This document shows, in pieces, positions 1-11,355 of a stretch of DNA of 64,000 bases. Positions within the stretch are counted from its first letter, which is position 1. The number at the start of each line of letters is the position of its first letter. The notes under the pieces were generated by a model. The model made no database searches. It was given only the letters and a program-made list of their open reading frames with translations, and was not told the origin of the DNA. Source of the DNA: Melieria omissa (lineage: Eukaryota; Arthropoda; Insecta; Diptera; Ulidiidae); contig OZ020270.1 in assembly GCA_963971225.1 (NCBI GenBank), positions 15,239,817 to 15,303,816 on the forward strand. Direction: 5' to 3'. The position numbers and the translations under genes were made by a program.

Positions 1-973
1 GTGGGAGGTTAACCATAGTGGCATAAGAGAATAACCTCTCCACGGGGACCGATGATGGCAGAGTTGTATTATACAATAAAAACATTTCCTTAACCAAGGG
101 ATCTGCTTTTATTTGGTGCAAGTCTTTTGAACAAGGCTTACTAAGATATCCCGAAATTGCAATATCGGTGTCGATACTGGTTGCTTGCGAATCATTGACG
201 TTTGTGATGTTTTCAAACTTGTAAAAATCGTCAAGATTTTCATTTTGTATCCTTCGGCCTTCTAAACTTTTTTTTTTTTTTGCGGCTGGCAGGACAATCT
301 CTTTTATTTTTTCGCGCAGTTCAACTGGGAAACTATTAAGCCATCGCAATTTAAATGATGGGTGAATAGCAGCAGCGACAGCAGCATCGCGACCACGTCC
401 TTCGATTTCAAAAAAATCCGAAAACCTTTTTTGGACTGCTGTAAGCAATGCTGTATGCAGTGGTTTGCAATATATAAGATTGCTTACTTCTACTTTTCGT
501 ATCTTAATACGCAAAGATATTAAAGCAGGAAGAAGGCAGTCATAATAACAATCAGTCTCTCCCTCAAGTTTTTCAATTGTATCAGCAATTGGTTTCATAC
601 ACCTAATATACTCTTCAATATAATCGAAATCTTGTTTGCGCAATTTGTTTCGTATATCGGTACATAAGGAGGTATATAGTTAATGATCGATACTGTTGTT
701 ATTAGTTAAAATATGTTGTAAGGCGTTATATGTTGAATTCCACCGGGTTACTATAGGGCGAATTAATAAGCAACCTAAATTTTCTTTTATAATTTCGCAT
801 TGCTTCGGTGTTTTTTGTTTCTTCCATAAATAATTACATCGCTTAATTGTTTTCTCGTGTCTGCTACGCAATTCGTCATTATCTTCACTATCGCGAGTTT
901 CAACGTTTAAACCCGAGTTTTGACACATTGCTCTACTTGTTGAAAATAAGGACCGTATTAAATCACAAATCAC
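1..973 (-). pseudogene. hAT transposase pseudogene, C-terminal part
   Basis: This is the C-terminal half of a hAT transposase, the nuclease that excises and reinserts hAT elements. The segment at 680-973 contains TRWNSTYNAL, a conserved hAT core motif. Translation continues in the same frame past an in-frame TAA (680-682) into a helical region (about 300-679). The part near position 1 has PVERLFSYA, the hallmark of the C-terminal dimerisation domain. A run of 14 T on the plus strand (268-281) puts the two halves in different frames. The gene is cut by the window edge and its N-terminal zinc finger was not found. It is clearly dead; subfamily not assigned. Confidence 0.75.
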
Positions 974-1864
974 TACGTCTGCGTTACTTTCGTTTTCGAA
1001 TATGAAATGTTAAGCCCTTGGATATGTAAGGCGTACACATAACGGCACTTACATTCCACGAAATACAACAAAGTCTCCTATTTTTGTACTTTGGTTAACC
1101 TTCGGAAAACACAGAAATTTTTTTAAACATCGGGAACACTTTGGGTTAATTAGGTTCTACAATTCCACAACTTTTAAATTGTTTACCTTAAATAAAATCG
1201 GTGTTTAATTTTGAATATTGTTGTAGCAATTTTTAAACAAAATAGGTACCTATGAATTGTGTAACACACTTAAAAAACGTCCGTGGTGTATTTGATTATT
1301 GTCTTAACAATTTGTAAATACTATAGGTACTTGTGAAGTTTATAACATACTTCAAAAAACTTGCGAGAAAAACAAGTTTTGGACCAGGTTTAATCGCATA
1401 AAGTAGGAGTATGGTCTGCTTGACCCATAGTGATTTCCCACGGTTAAACAATGCACCTTACGCCGAGCATGAAACTATCAATACAGGTGTATTTACAATA
1501 TGTGTTCTCGCTTCTATATAGGTTTTGATATGAAAACAGTGTTGTTTCTTTTTAGTTTACTTATTCTTTTTTACATTTCTTGCGTGCCTATACATTTGTG
1601 GACGCCGAGTTTATAAAGCAAATATTTATAAATTAAGTTATAAATTAAATTATAAAATATTTATTTGTTTTTCATAAAAATTCACCTTCATATTTCTTAA
1701 AATACTGTTTTTAACTTTTTCAAAAATTATCCTACATATCAGCTGGTTGCGAACCGAACAGACGGACGGACAGACAGCCAGACGGACGTACAAATCGGCA
1801 ATCAAATAGACGGGAAAGGCTAAATCGATAGCATTGTAGGCAATTATTTCGAAAAACGGAGCAG
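974..1864. other. no gene seen; AT-rich interior of hAT element
   Basis: No ORF or RNA gene is supportable here. A short GGAC/AGAC simple-sequence stretch lies at 1759-1788. The stretch probably represents the 5' untranslated part and degraded N-terminus of the hAT gene. Confidence 0.4.
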
Positions 1865-2139
1865 TGGAAATAATTGTAATTATTTATTACAGATTACTTG
1901 TAATCAAATTAATGATTACGCAAAGTAATCGTTAATCATTCAAAAATAATTACATGATTTTTTGTATTCTAATAGGGTGATTACTGATTAATGATTACTT
2001 TTTTTTAATGATTACATTTACCAAAAATGCAGATTATTCAAAGTAATCATTTAATCATAAAAACATGATTACAGATTACGATTTATTTGTAATCAGAGTG
2101 TAATCATTACGCAAATGTAATGATTAATGGCCAACCCTA
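1865..2139. repeat. hAT subterminal repeats (TAATGATTA-type)
   Basis: About ten imperfect copies of TAATCATT/AATGATTA in both orientations are packed into 275 bp and end at the terminus CCAACCCTA. In hAT elements such subterminal motifs are transposase-binding sites; that role is inferred here. Confidence 0.6.
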
Positions 2140-2639
2140 CTGGGCGGGTTTTGTGAAGAGTTGAAATTGTTTGCACTGTGAAACATTTTGGAATAATTTA
2201 AGTTTTTGAGTTGAAATAAACTTCAACAATTTTTTTCAGCTGAACCAATGGACTGATTAACATGAAATTTCACAATGTGTTGGTGCATGGTAAGGGTTTT
2301 ATAATATATTTTTTTCAATTTTTTTTGTAGAAAAACTTCCAGGATACTTAAGCATACATTCTTAAAAGGACATTTTTATATCCTTTCGCCGGGATAATTA
2401 CAAAAAAATTATTTGATTTGAGTTGGAGACATAATTCTCTTTCTTTTGATACCAATATTGTTAGACCAGGATAAGTTCAACCATTTAAATTAATTTTTTT
2501 AATCGGGGTGTAGCTTGTAACTTCAAGACCCTGTAAAACCCAAACTAGAGGTGACCCGAAAAAAATAATTACATATTCGTGTTCAGCGACTCCGAAAATA
2601 TAAGGAACAGTTGATAAACTCCGCGGGTTTTTTTTACTG
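2140..2639. other. intergenic, nothing recognised
   Basis: AT-rich sequence between the hAT end and the Tc1-like pseudogene. Short ORFs on either strand have no recognisable motif. Confidence 0.3.
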
Positions 2640-3912
2640 TTGTACTGTGTAATTAATGGTACCCGCCCCTTTCTTTTCAATATCAAACAAATGTTTTCAC
2701 ATGGAATTTATAAGCTTAACCGATAATTGGGGCTCCAGATGGCTCCACTCCTTTAAAATAGTAATTTTTAAGTCCCCAACAGAGTTGTATTTTCATTTTC
2801 CCCATAGACACGCCTGGCAAGTACTCCGCAAATATTTTCAATCGGGATCAAGTCGTGCGAACAAGTTGGTCGGTCCATAGTTTGACCAAAGCAATATTCT
2901 AAAACCCTATTGTTTGCCGACTTTCATGAATGGCCGCGTTATCTTGCATAAAATTATATGGTTTACATCTGTTTTCTAATCAAAATAGAAGAAGGCTGCG
3001 ATCCAACACTCCAGTATATTCTGTACTGCCTATTCTTGAGCTCATGAAGCGGAAATCGACCATTCCATGTTTGTTAAATACGCTCACTCCATCACAGATA
3101 CGCCAGGGAAATTTCTTTTAGAAAATTTAAGGGGTTCCTTACTGAAAACCCTCCAGTAGCATCGACAACCATATGGTCCATCCCAATTAAATTTATTTTC
3201 ATCAAAAAAGATAACCTTTTGGAAAAAATATGCATTTGTAGTCATGTTACTTAACACTAGAATGCCCGAGGCATTTTAGGTATGTCAGATTTTCGGGCAT
3301 TCTAGTGTTAATAATTGCCTTGTTTGAATTCATAACTACTGTACAGTTTTTGTCAGTGGCTTTTGCTGTTGAAATTAAATTACAGTGTAATTCTGGTACG
3401 TATAGTGTTTTGAATAATTTAAAAAATAAAAGACCTCAATGGAGTCAAAATGACTCCCTCGGGCATTCTAGTGTTAACATATAAAAAAATTTTCACCGTG
3501 TCCCAGCAAGTATCCAGATTATTTCGCGCAAATTAGAGTCGTGCAGCTTTGTGGCGTGGTAGGAGTGTCGGGCCCTCTTCATAACAGCTCGGACAATATT
3601 TTCCGAGTTGTTTAACAAACGTCAAATGGTCATTTTAGACCCTGGCCCGCTGCTAAAGGCTGCGAGCTGCGAACAAGAGGCGAACGAATTGCTCGCTTTG
3701 AACAAAATTCTGCGCTTGTCATGGTCAGACAGCTTTTGTTTTCGACCAGTACTTCGTCATTTGCCGTAATTATGTGGATCGCGTAGAAATCCGGCAATAC
3801 CACACAGAGAACGACCGATTTCCTTCAAAATTTCGCTTACACTAAACGCGGCAACGTTAAAATTAGTAATTTCGCCTTGTTCCTTTTCAGTTAGTAATTT
3901 ACCGGCAGGCAT
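2640..3912 (-). pseudogene. Tc1/mariner (Tc3-like) transposase pseudogene
   Basis: Read on the minus strand, an ATG at 3910-3912 opens a sequence with an N-terminal helix-turn-helix of Tc1/Tc3 type (motif SVSEILKEIGRSLCGIAGF). Further along are QDNAAIH, the second catalytic Asp motif, at about 2935-2965 and DLIPIENICGVLARR, the third catalytic region, at about 2815-2860. The frame is broken repeatedly and a 219-bp MITE (3255-3473) is inserted in the middle. I could not match terminal repeats, so element ends are uncertain. It is a dead copy of a cut-and-paste transposon. Confidence 0.7.
3255..3473. mobile_element. piggyBac-like MITE with TTAA target duplication
   Basis: The element starts CACTAGAATGCCCGAGG and ends CCTCGGGCATTCTAGTG, a 17-bp inverted repeat, and is flanked by TTAA at 3251-3254 and 3474-3477, the signature of piggyBac-type insertion. 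A third copy of the terminal repeat, inverted, ends at 3307 and is itself followed by TTAA, so the left 53 bp can fold into a hairpin. It has no coding capacity and interrupts the Tc1-like pseudogene. Confidence 0.75.
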
Positions 3913-4962
3913 TTTAATTTAAATTAATTGAATTAAATCCCGAAATCAACGCCTAAATAAAAAAAATTTATCTGCGCACTGTGAATACTTTTAATTCAAA
4001 GTGTCTTATAATTTTGTTACGATTGCAGCTACCTCAAATATTGCTCATCCCCACAAAAGCTAACGGTATATTTTACAAAAATTTTTAAAAATATTAAGTT
4101 ATGCCTAAGATTAAAACTGACACTTCACAAAATCATTCTGGGTTTTTGCTTTTCTAAAAAAAATTACTGTTTAGATTTGGCGAAGCTGCAAAGTGAAATT
4201 TTCTGAGTGTCTTATAATTATGTTACGCACCTTATGTTTTCTGTTTTTACTGTCGCGGGTTCGCGATCCGGCTCGAAGGACCATAAATAAGTGCTCTGTC
4301 GAAGCCGTCGGCGGAAATAATAACGCGGGATTGTTCGGATTGTGCGTGCGTTTTATTTCGTTATTAAAACACGAATGACAATAAAGGATACATTGGACAA
4401 CACAAACGGCCGGAGCCGGTGGATCTGGAAAGTGGAACATAAATACAAAGGGGAATTGGAAGGGAGAGGATTGGATTTGTGCAGGATCCACAGATCACTG
4501 GAACGAGCACATTTAGCCACTTATATTCCAGGAATTTAGTGAAATTTGGGAAGTTCGAAACAGTTTAAAAAATCATTGTCTTTTAAATAGAATTCAAAAC
4601 AAAACCTTAACTCAAATAATAACAAAACTTAAAATGAAATGTAAAAAATTAACTACTTATTACAGTAAATAACTAAAATTTCCTCCAAGTTTTCTACGGT
4701 CAGTATATGCCGTACACTAGCTCGTGGAGTACGAAAACGTTCATTATTCTTGTATGCTGGGCATTGCTGACTCCAAAAAATAGCTGAGTAAGCGAAACTA
4801 CAACATCCTCAATAATGATCGTAAGAACATTATTCTCGGAATAACAAAAGTCTGGGATTGTCCAATTTAACTCCCATCCCAACCCCTTACACACAGGAGC
4901 ACACGAACATCACTCTTGTTAGTTTGCATAGAAAAAAATAAGTCTATATGAATATGTTTATA
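3913..4962. other. intergenic; 21-bp direct repeat
   Basis: No gene is recognised. A 21-bp motif, GTGTCTTATAATTTTGTTAC plus G, occurs at 4001-4021 and again at 4207-4227 with one mismatch. It might be an internal direct repeat of the neighbouring Tc1-like element or the start of an unidentified LTR (TGTTACG). Small ORFs at 4171-4539 and 4700-5157 have no recognisable domain. Confidence 0.35.
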
Positions 4963-5907
4963 CATTGTGACCGAAAAGTTTCCGGAAATTCTCATTTAAA
5001 ATTCTCGCGCTGTATATTTTTCGATATTTTAAGTTTCTGTAGGTTGGTAGCACTGTTCTTAATTACTATGCCAAAAATGAGCGCGATCTGTCAGACAGTT
5101 TGTTTACGGCAGCTGTTGAAACCAGTTCACCTCAGTAGTGCGTTGCGATTTTGTTGAGAATTTTCTTCAAAATGAGTACCGTGAACAGGTCTCTTTGGAC
5201 GTGCTTGATCGTGCCAATTCCGATCCAACTTTCATGGAACGCATCATAACTGGTGATGAGACATGGGTCTACGAGTACGACATGCAAACAAGCCAACAAT
5301 CATCGCAATGGAGAGGAAAAGACGAGCCGAAACCGAAAAAACCACGCCAAAGTCGCTCGAAAATCAAGGTAATGCTGATTGTTTTCTTCGATATTCGTGG
5401 TGTGGTGCATCATGAATTCGTCCCTGATGGACAAACAGTTGGTAAAGACTATTATTTGACTGTTTTAAGACGTTTGCGTGAAAATATCCGCCGTAAACGG
5501 TCTCAATTGTGGAAGATAATTCATGGATTTTTCATGACGATAATGCTCCCTCGCACCGAGCCAACATTATCAACGATTTTAAGGCCAAACATTCAATAAA
5601 TACCATCGAACAGCCACCGTATTCACCTGATCTTGCACCGTGTGACTTTTTCCTGTTTCCCAAACTCAAATTACCACTCAGAGGAACGCGTTTTGAATCC
5701 ATAGAAGACGTAAAACAGAATTCGCAGAGGGAACTCAAAGCCATACCGGAAAGCGCCTATAAAAAATGTTTTGATGATTGGAAGAAAAGTTGGCATATGT
5801 GTATCGCTTCTAATGGAGCATATTTTGAAGGAGATAAAATAAATATTGATGAAGATTAAGAATTTTGCGTTTTATTTAAAATTTCCGGAAACTTTTCGGT
5901 CACAAGG
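4963..5907 (+). mobile_element. mariner element with internal deletion
   Basis: The terminal inverted repeats are TTGTGACCGAAAAGTTTCCG at the left and its complement at the right (5886-5905). The element is bounded by TA dinucleotides at 4961-4962 and 5908-5909, the mariner target. At about 945 bp it is shorter than a full mariner (about 1.3 kb) because the N-terminal part of the gene is missing. Confidence 0.85.
5130..5859 (+). pseudogene. mariner transposase pseudogene (DD34D)
   Basis: The C-terminal two thirds of a mariner transposase are present: GDETW (first catalytic Asp) in frame 5138-5599, then after a one-step frame change near 5500 HDDNAPSHRA (second Asp) and YSPDLAPCDFFLFPKLK (third Asp region), ending at the stop 5857-5859. 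The N-terminal DNA-binding domain is deleted; the left terminal repeat is joined almost directly to a position just before the catalytic domain. It is non-functional. Confidence 0.85.
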
Positions 5908-5929
5908 TATATATACCTACGCCAAATAC

Positions 5930-6166
5930 GGCAAAAAATGGAAAAAACATGCAAAATTATGCCAAAATATTCAACAAATATATAAAAAATATGCAAAATA
6001 TGCAAAAAGTATGCAAAATATGCAAAAAATATGCAAACATATGCAAATATGCACTGCATATGTTAGCTCATTCTTAATATTTTTCAACAAAAATAGTTTC
6101 TGTCTTGGTCCCGTTCAAATCCGATACTCGAAAAAAATATGCATTTGCATATAATTTCGATCCCTA
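5930..6166 (+). mobile_element. ATGCAAA-rich MITE, truncated copy
   Basis: The right end, ATAATTTCGATCCCTA, and the interior (runs of ATGCAAAA, the motif GGTCCCGTTCAAATCCGATA) match the complete inverted copy at 14354-14555. No left terminus is visible next to the mariner, so this copy seems 5'-truncated or rearranged. Confidence 0.6.
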
Positions 6167-6171
6167 TTGAT

Positions 6172-6888
6172 TACTATTATTGTCAGAATTGGAATTGCTG
6201 GCTCGGTTGAACTGAAGTGCAAAACTAGCTCGTATGTTGTTGGACTCCAATTCCTGGCCCTTTGCCAACGCATTTGAGAGGTCATTTGGTGAGAGTGAGA
6301 ATATGATTATTGCTTAGAGGTGGATTTAATCCTGTTATAAAAAGTCGCAAGGCGTTTTGTCTATTTTTCTTATTCAGCTCGTTCGTTAGTTCTGAGTTCG
6401 AACCGTGAGTCATTATTGTTTTATTGATTTAGGCTGTTAATTTTTTGTTGACCTCTAAGTTCTTGTTCTATAATGTGCAACGGTCTTTTGTCCGCGTATG
6501 ACAAATCTAAGCGACTAAGAGTGGCATCAAAATTTAGCACGGTACCGTGGTTCGTTAGTATGTCGTTTGCGTCATCGGTTATTGTGTTCCTTAGTATCGT
6601 CAATGCAGCGTAGTACCTGCAACTTCCCCTTTGATATAGATTCATGGAGTTGCCAGCGGCTTCTCGCTAACTAACGTATGAATTGTTGGCATTAAAAGAC
6701 GGTAAGGATTTGATTATATCTAAGGACTCCTCGTAACGGATCCCTTCATCTATTGTTTCGGGCTGATATTCTGTAACTGTATTAGCGCTAGTCAAGCGTT
6801 GCAAGCTCCTAGTCAACTCTTCTATTTTCTTAACTAAAGGGGCTGTTTGTGCCTATATAAATCCCTTTATTTGATCTGCGGTTGCCAT
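6172..6888 (-). pseudogene. gypsy-type (Ty3/Metaviridae) gag pseudogene
   Basis: The minus strand from ATG 6886-6888 reads as an N-terminal helix, then a 74-residue open segment (6421-6645) with RYYAALTILRN and YADKRPLHIIEQEL. This resembles the capsid-like core of gag in gypsy-type retrotransposons. Translation to about 6172 contains further gag-like words (NALAKGQELE) broken by stops and frame changes. There is no pol to its left; the next recognisable sequence is the MITE at 5930-6166. It is the gag fragment of an old LTR element whose leader lies to the right. Lineage uncertain. Confidence 0.55.
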
Positions 6889-7193
6889 TTTTACTGATAG
6901 GAAACTGAACAAAGCCGTGAAATGATTAATGGCACCACTTTTATCCAGCTTTATTTATTATATGTAAAACAATGTATTAAATTCAAAAAGCAATTAATTG
7001 TTGTTTTTCTGATAATTAATAAAAAAAATGTATTAAATTTATTCTATACTATGAATATTCCTATATTTTTGTTTATTCTAGTTTGGTTCTTTACGTCTAA
7101 TGGCTAAACATAGGAAAAGTATTACTTGCTAGATCGGCTTGCTTGGTGCTTCTCGGTCTTTCGGTTAATATCTTCCTGGTTGGTGTCGCCTTT
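6889..7193 (-). repeat. leader/LTR-like sequence of the disrupted outer LTR element
   Basis: This sequence precedes the gag remnant in minus orientation and has a polyadenylation-like AATAAATAAA near 6945-6956. Its right end (TTGGTGTCGCCTTT, up to 7193) recurs at 54007-54020 as TTGGTGTCGCCTTTTCACC. The BEL element at 7194 inserted exactly into this motif. Boundaries of the LTR itself are not resolved. Confidence 0.4.
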
Positions 7194-7483
7194 TGTACGG
7201 GAAACAACTTCCAATTTAGCTCCGCACACGCAAAATAAATCCCAACCACCAACAGTCAGAAAGAAAACCAAAAAGAACCGAAGTTCCAGCGGAGCGCTCG
7301 CTGCTCGCTTTTATTTTGAACAACCAACTTCAATCACAACCAAGTAACGACTCCTCTAAAAATTAAAAGAAACTAAAAGCCAACAGAAAAAATGGCATCA
7401 TTGTGCAGCACTCGAGTGCTGCAAGCATTGTGCGTGGGTGTTGCCAACTCAAACCATCTGTCGGTGTTCAATATTATTGTACA
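7194..7483 (-). repeat. BEL 3' LTR (290 bp)
   Basis: On the plus strand it begins TGTACGGGAAACAACTTCC and ends ATATTATTGTACA. It matches 18755-19029 closely; the main difference is a 15-bp segment around 7421-7435 missing from the other LTR. CCTTT precedes it. Confidence 0.9.
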
Positions 7484-7529
7484 TTTCCTGCCCGGCTGGA
7501 CCGGTAGGTTCAGGATCCTCGCTGAACAG

Positions 7530-9459
7530 TCAACACACCTTCTGTGCCGCCCGTGTTGTCTGTTTCCTCTTGGGGTTTCCATCCCGGGCGTCCATCACGC
7601 AGTATTCAACAGTGACATTTCGAACGAGATTGTCGCTGCCCGGATGCACCTCAGTGATGTGGCCAAGTCGCCATTCAGCCGGTGGTAGATTTTCGTGCCG
7701 CAGAACGACGACATCGCCAACCTGCAGATTCTCAGCCGGTCGACGCCATTTCGTCCGTTGTTGTAGTGAGACGAGGTATTCGTCGTGCCAGCGATCCCAG
7801 AATGATTGATGTTCTTGTCGTAACTAGAAGACGCCAATGATGAGTGCGATTTGCGGGCAGGGTGCGTTCACGCGGTTCGGGCACAGCCGCAATCGAACGG
7901 CCAATCAGAAAATCTGCTGGTGAGAGTGCCAATCGATCGTCCACTCCATCGTGAAGTGCGATCAGCGGACGCGAATTCAAACAGCCCTCGATGCGTGTGA
8001 GCAAAGTGTTCAGCTGGTCGTAGTAGAGCGTTTGTCCACCAACGACCCGATGCAAATGTTTCTTCGCTGATTTCACGGCAGCTTCACACAAACCATTTTG
8101 ATAGGGTGATGCAGCTGGAACGAAATGCCATTGCGTACCCTGGTTCGCGACCTCCTGTCGCGCATAGTCGCCTTGCCATGCCATCAGGTCGGCTCTGAGA
8201 ATTTTGCTCGCCATTAGAAATTGGGTGCCATTGTCGCTGTAGAGGTGCTCGCATGGGCCTCTACGCGACGTGAATCGAGCGAAAACATTGAGAAACCCTC
8301 GTGCCGTCAGGTCATCGGCCAGCTCAATGTGTACTGCTTTTGTCGCCATGCAAACGAATATTGCTGCGTACGTTTTCTTGGTTGTATGAGTCCGCTGTGC
8401 GCCAATACGGACGTTGAATGGGCCACAGTAGTCAATACCAGATGAAGAGAACGGTGGTGATGCAGTGACACGAGCTCTCGCAAGTGATGCCATCTGCTGT
8501 TGAGACATTTGACGCGAGTGTCGTCGACAAACCGCACAATTGTATACGCATTGATTGACGAGGACACGGCCCCACGTAATGCATGTGCATTACGCAGGTG
8601 CACGTCACGAACGATGAGTCGCGACAGTGTGCCTTCCTTAGCCGGAACGTTGCAGACGTCCGCCCACTCGCAATATGCCATCCGAGCCAATATACGGCGC
8701 GAGGGATGCTAGCTTACTGGTAGTTGCAACCTGTCGAGATTGTTTCAAATGTGAAATGTCAGAGCCAAAGTACCTTTCTTGCTCAGCGCGCACATGCCAA
8801 ATGAGCGCCGCAGCCAATTCTTCTGCGTCCACGTGTGTGTGATGCCAATAGTGTCGGCGGGTTGGATTGCCCCGCAATATGTATGCGGTCGTACGGAGCA
8901 ATCGGCCGAGCTGGGAGAAACGTTCCACCAGGTCGATGGTGACGACCTTGTCGCCTCGACGAAATCGTGTTTGAATTGTGGGTGGTTGCACTGCACGTGC
9001 AACGTGTGCCTTGACCAGTCTGACCTCGAACGCCACCGCGCTGAGTTCGTCCTCATCCGGTTCTGGGATGTCCACCTGTTGATTGTCGCGCATCAGCTCG
9101 ACTGGACCATGCCACCAAAGTTCGTGACTGACAAGCGCGGATGCTCTGATACCGCGACTTGCGCAGTCCGCTGGATTGAGATGGGTGCGCACATGCCGCC
9201 ATCTGGCCATTTCAGTATGCTGCTGAATGTACGTGACGCGATTGGCTACGTATTGCTTCAGTGTAGACGGTGACTTGCGTAGCCAAGCCAACACGATCGA
9301 TGAACGGTCGCGTGTTGATGAAGAGTTCAGCCAAGAGCCGTGCCGCGCACAGCTCCAAGCGTGGAATTGTTGCCAGAGGAGTGCCATTTTTGTCGAGCCT
9401 CGCCGGTGCCACACGAGTTTTCGCTGTGACCAGCGATGAAGTGAAGTTGCCATTGCCAT
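7530..9459 (-). pseudogene. BEL pol pseudogene: RNase H and integrase part
   Basis: Minus-strand frames carry, in order, the BEL RNase H region (about 8900-9459, with WRHVRTHLNPADCASRG) and a zinc-binding stretch. Then comes the integrase core at 7732-8508, with GIDYCGPF, YSDNGTQF and a Glu in NGLCEAAVKSAKKHL as the D, D and E positions. The C-terminal tail typical of BEL integrase (SLQQRTKWRRP, GDVVVLRHENLPPAEWRLG) ends at a stop at 7530-7532. Frame changes near 8640-8500, 7830-7735 and elsewhere break the ORF. Integrase would insert the cDNA into the genome; this copy cannot make it. Confidence 0.85.
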
Positions 9460-11313
9460 CAGTGCTGCATATATAGATTACTGCAGCGTATGCTTTTTGA
9501 CTTGCGTCACAGAAGCCATGTAGGTGCGATGTCATCGGTGCTCCCATATTCAAGCATCGTGGAATTCGGATGCGCTCCAGTTGATAAAGATTCGCACGAT
9601 ATTCCAGCCATTCAGTGAGTAGTTCAGCGGGCAATTCTGAATCCCAGCCGAAGCCATGTAGCCAAAGTGTTTGGATGAACCCCTTTGCCACGATGATGAC
9701 CGGAGCAAGCATATTTGTCGGATCATTCAGTCGCGCCGTGTCGCTCAGGACCAGTCGTTTCGTTCTCGTCGGTTCACTTTCCATGGTGAGACGATAGAAT
9801 AACTCATCAGTTGTTGGGTCCCAGTGCAAACCCAAAACCGTTGCTTCAACCGACCGCAATTCAATGGTGTCAGTCGGGCTCGATGCCTTTGTGATTTTTG
9901 CCAATGTTGTCGAATAATTTGATAGCCATTTACGTAGTGAGAAGTGGCCAGTACGCAGTAGTGCATCAATATCGCCAGCTAATTGTACCGCCAAATCGGA
10001 TGTTTCTACGCTGGATAAGTAGTCGTCAACGTAGAAATCGCGCAGGATGCATTCCAATGTAGTCGCTGCCCTATTGCCATCTGAAATAATGGTTGTCCTT
10101 TGCGCATTGTCGCATTGCGTGGATTGCGTTGTATGGGCCACATGCCATACCATAGGTAACTGTGGTGAGTTGATAAGTGTGAATCGGCTCATGCGGAGAT
10201 TCGCGCCATAGTATTTGTTGCCAGCATCGATGTCGTGGATCGATTCGCACCTGGAGGAACATTTTTTCGACGTCCGCCGAGAGTGCCACTGCGTATCGTC
10301 GAAACCGTAAAATTATGTTGACGAGAAGATCCTGTATTGCAGGGCCAACCAGTTGAGTCTCGTTGAGAGCCGTTGAACACCACTCGGAATTTGGCGAGTA
10401 CAGCATGGTGTGGTATAAAATAACATTGTGATGGGGGGCTATGGTTGCCCATCACCAACACTATGTACCCCAAATCGATGTATTCTCGCATGAAAGCGAT
10501 GTATTTCGCCATCAGCCCAGGATCCGCGGCCAGTCGCTTTTCCAATTGATAGAATTGTCGCAACGCCAGTGGATGTGAGTTGCCAAGTGTCGGTGCATCC
10601 GGTCGGAACGGTATTTGCACAACGTACCTGCCGTCGGCGTCCCGATGATGCGTAGCCAGAAAAATTTGTTCACACATGTCATCTTCGTCTGTTGTAAGAG
10701 TCACCGCGTGATCCAATTCGCAAAAGAGCCGTACCATCGCATCGAAACGTTGGTCAGCCGCCATATACTCGTCGACGTGCGTATGCAACGAGCGCACGGA
10801 CGGGGAGCTTGTGTCCTCGATGGTCGCTGAACCAAACACAACCCAGCCAAGCTTTGTTTGGTGGGCGAATGGCTCATGCATGGAGCCGCGAACGATACCC
10901 TCTTCGACGATGGCGCCCCATACATCGGCGCCAATGAGAGCGTCTATTCGACCAACCTTGCCGAAAGACGGGTCAGCCAGATCAAGGGCCTGCAAATGCG
11001 TCCAGCATTCAGGCGCAATGTTTGCCACAGGCGTGGGTGATGTCACAGAATTGAGGGCATGAAAGGCCAGCTCGATGCCAAATGAATTGTTGACGGATGC
11101 CAACCTGAGAACGGTAAGGCCGCGCGTGCTTGTCGTGACGGAGCCTACCCCATCGACTTCCATGGTGCAGGATTTCCTGCGAATAGCCAACTGGGAAACA
11201 AATCGATTAGTAATAAAACTCACCTGACTGCCCGGATCACAAATGATTCGGCAGCGGTGAGCCAAGCCATATGTATCGGTGATTTGAACAATTGCCGTTG
11301 CCAGTAGGACCAA
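9212..11313 (-). pseudogene. BEL pol pseudogene: protease and reverse transcriptase part
   Basis: 10189-11313 encodes a Pao-type aspartic protease region (ICDPGSQVSFI, with Asp-Pro-Gly instead of the usual DTG/DSG, and a downstream ALIGADVW) and the linker KLGWVVFG that is characteristic of the family. After frame changes near 10400 and 10190 the reverse transcriptase continues with SADVEKMFLQV, TYGMACGPYNA and the catalytic YVDDYL (about 10020). The pieces overlap in different frames, so at least two frameshifts are present. The DPG variant at the protease active site may be ancestral to the lineage or a mutation. Confidence 0.85.
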
Positions 11314-11355
11314 TTGTTCGCCAAGGAGGACGAATGATTTCGCCGTTCCCTCTAG

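Larger units (their letters stand above)
1..2139 (-). mobile_element. hAT-superfamily DNA transposon, 5' portion
   Basis: The minus strand carries hAT transposase sequence at 1-973. Read inward from 2139 there is a hAT-like terminus, TAGGGTTGGCCATTAATC, followed by many subterminal copies of TAATGATTA/GTAATCATTA, the usual arrangement at hAT ends. The opposite terminus lies outside the window, so the 8-bp target duplication (2140-2147 would be one copy) cannot be tested. Between gene and terminus (974-1864) I see only AT-rich sequence. Confidence 0.65.

Noticed and set aside
4171..4539. Possible small gene(s)
   Set aside because: ORFs on both strands overlap, no motif, and the composition looks like an unidentified repeat or LTR.
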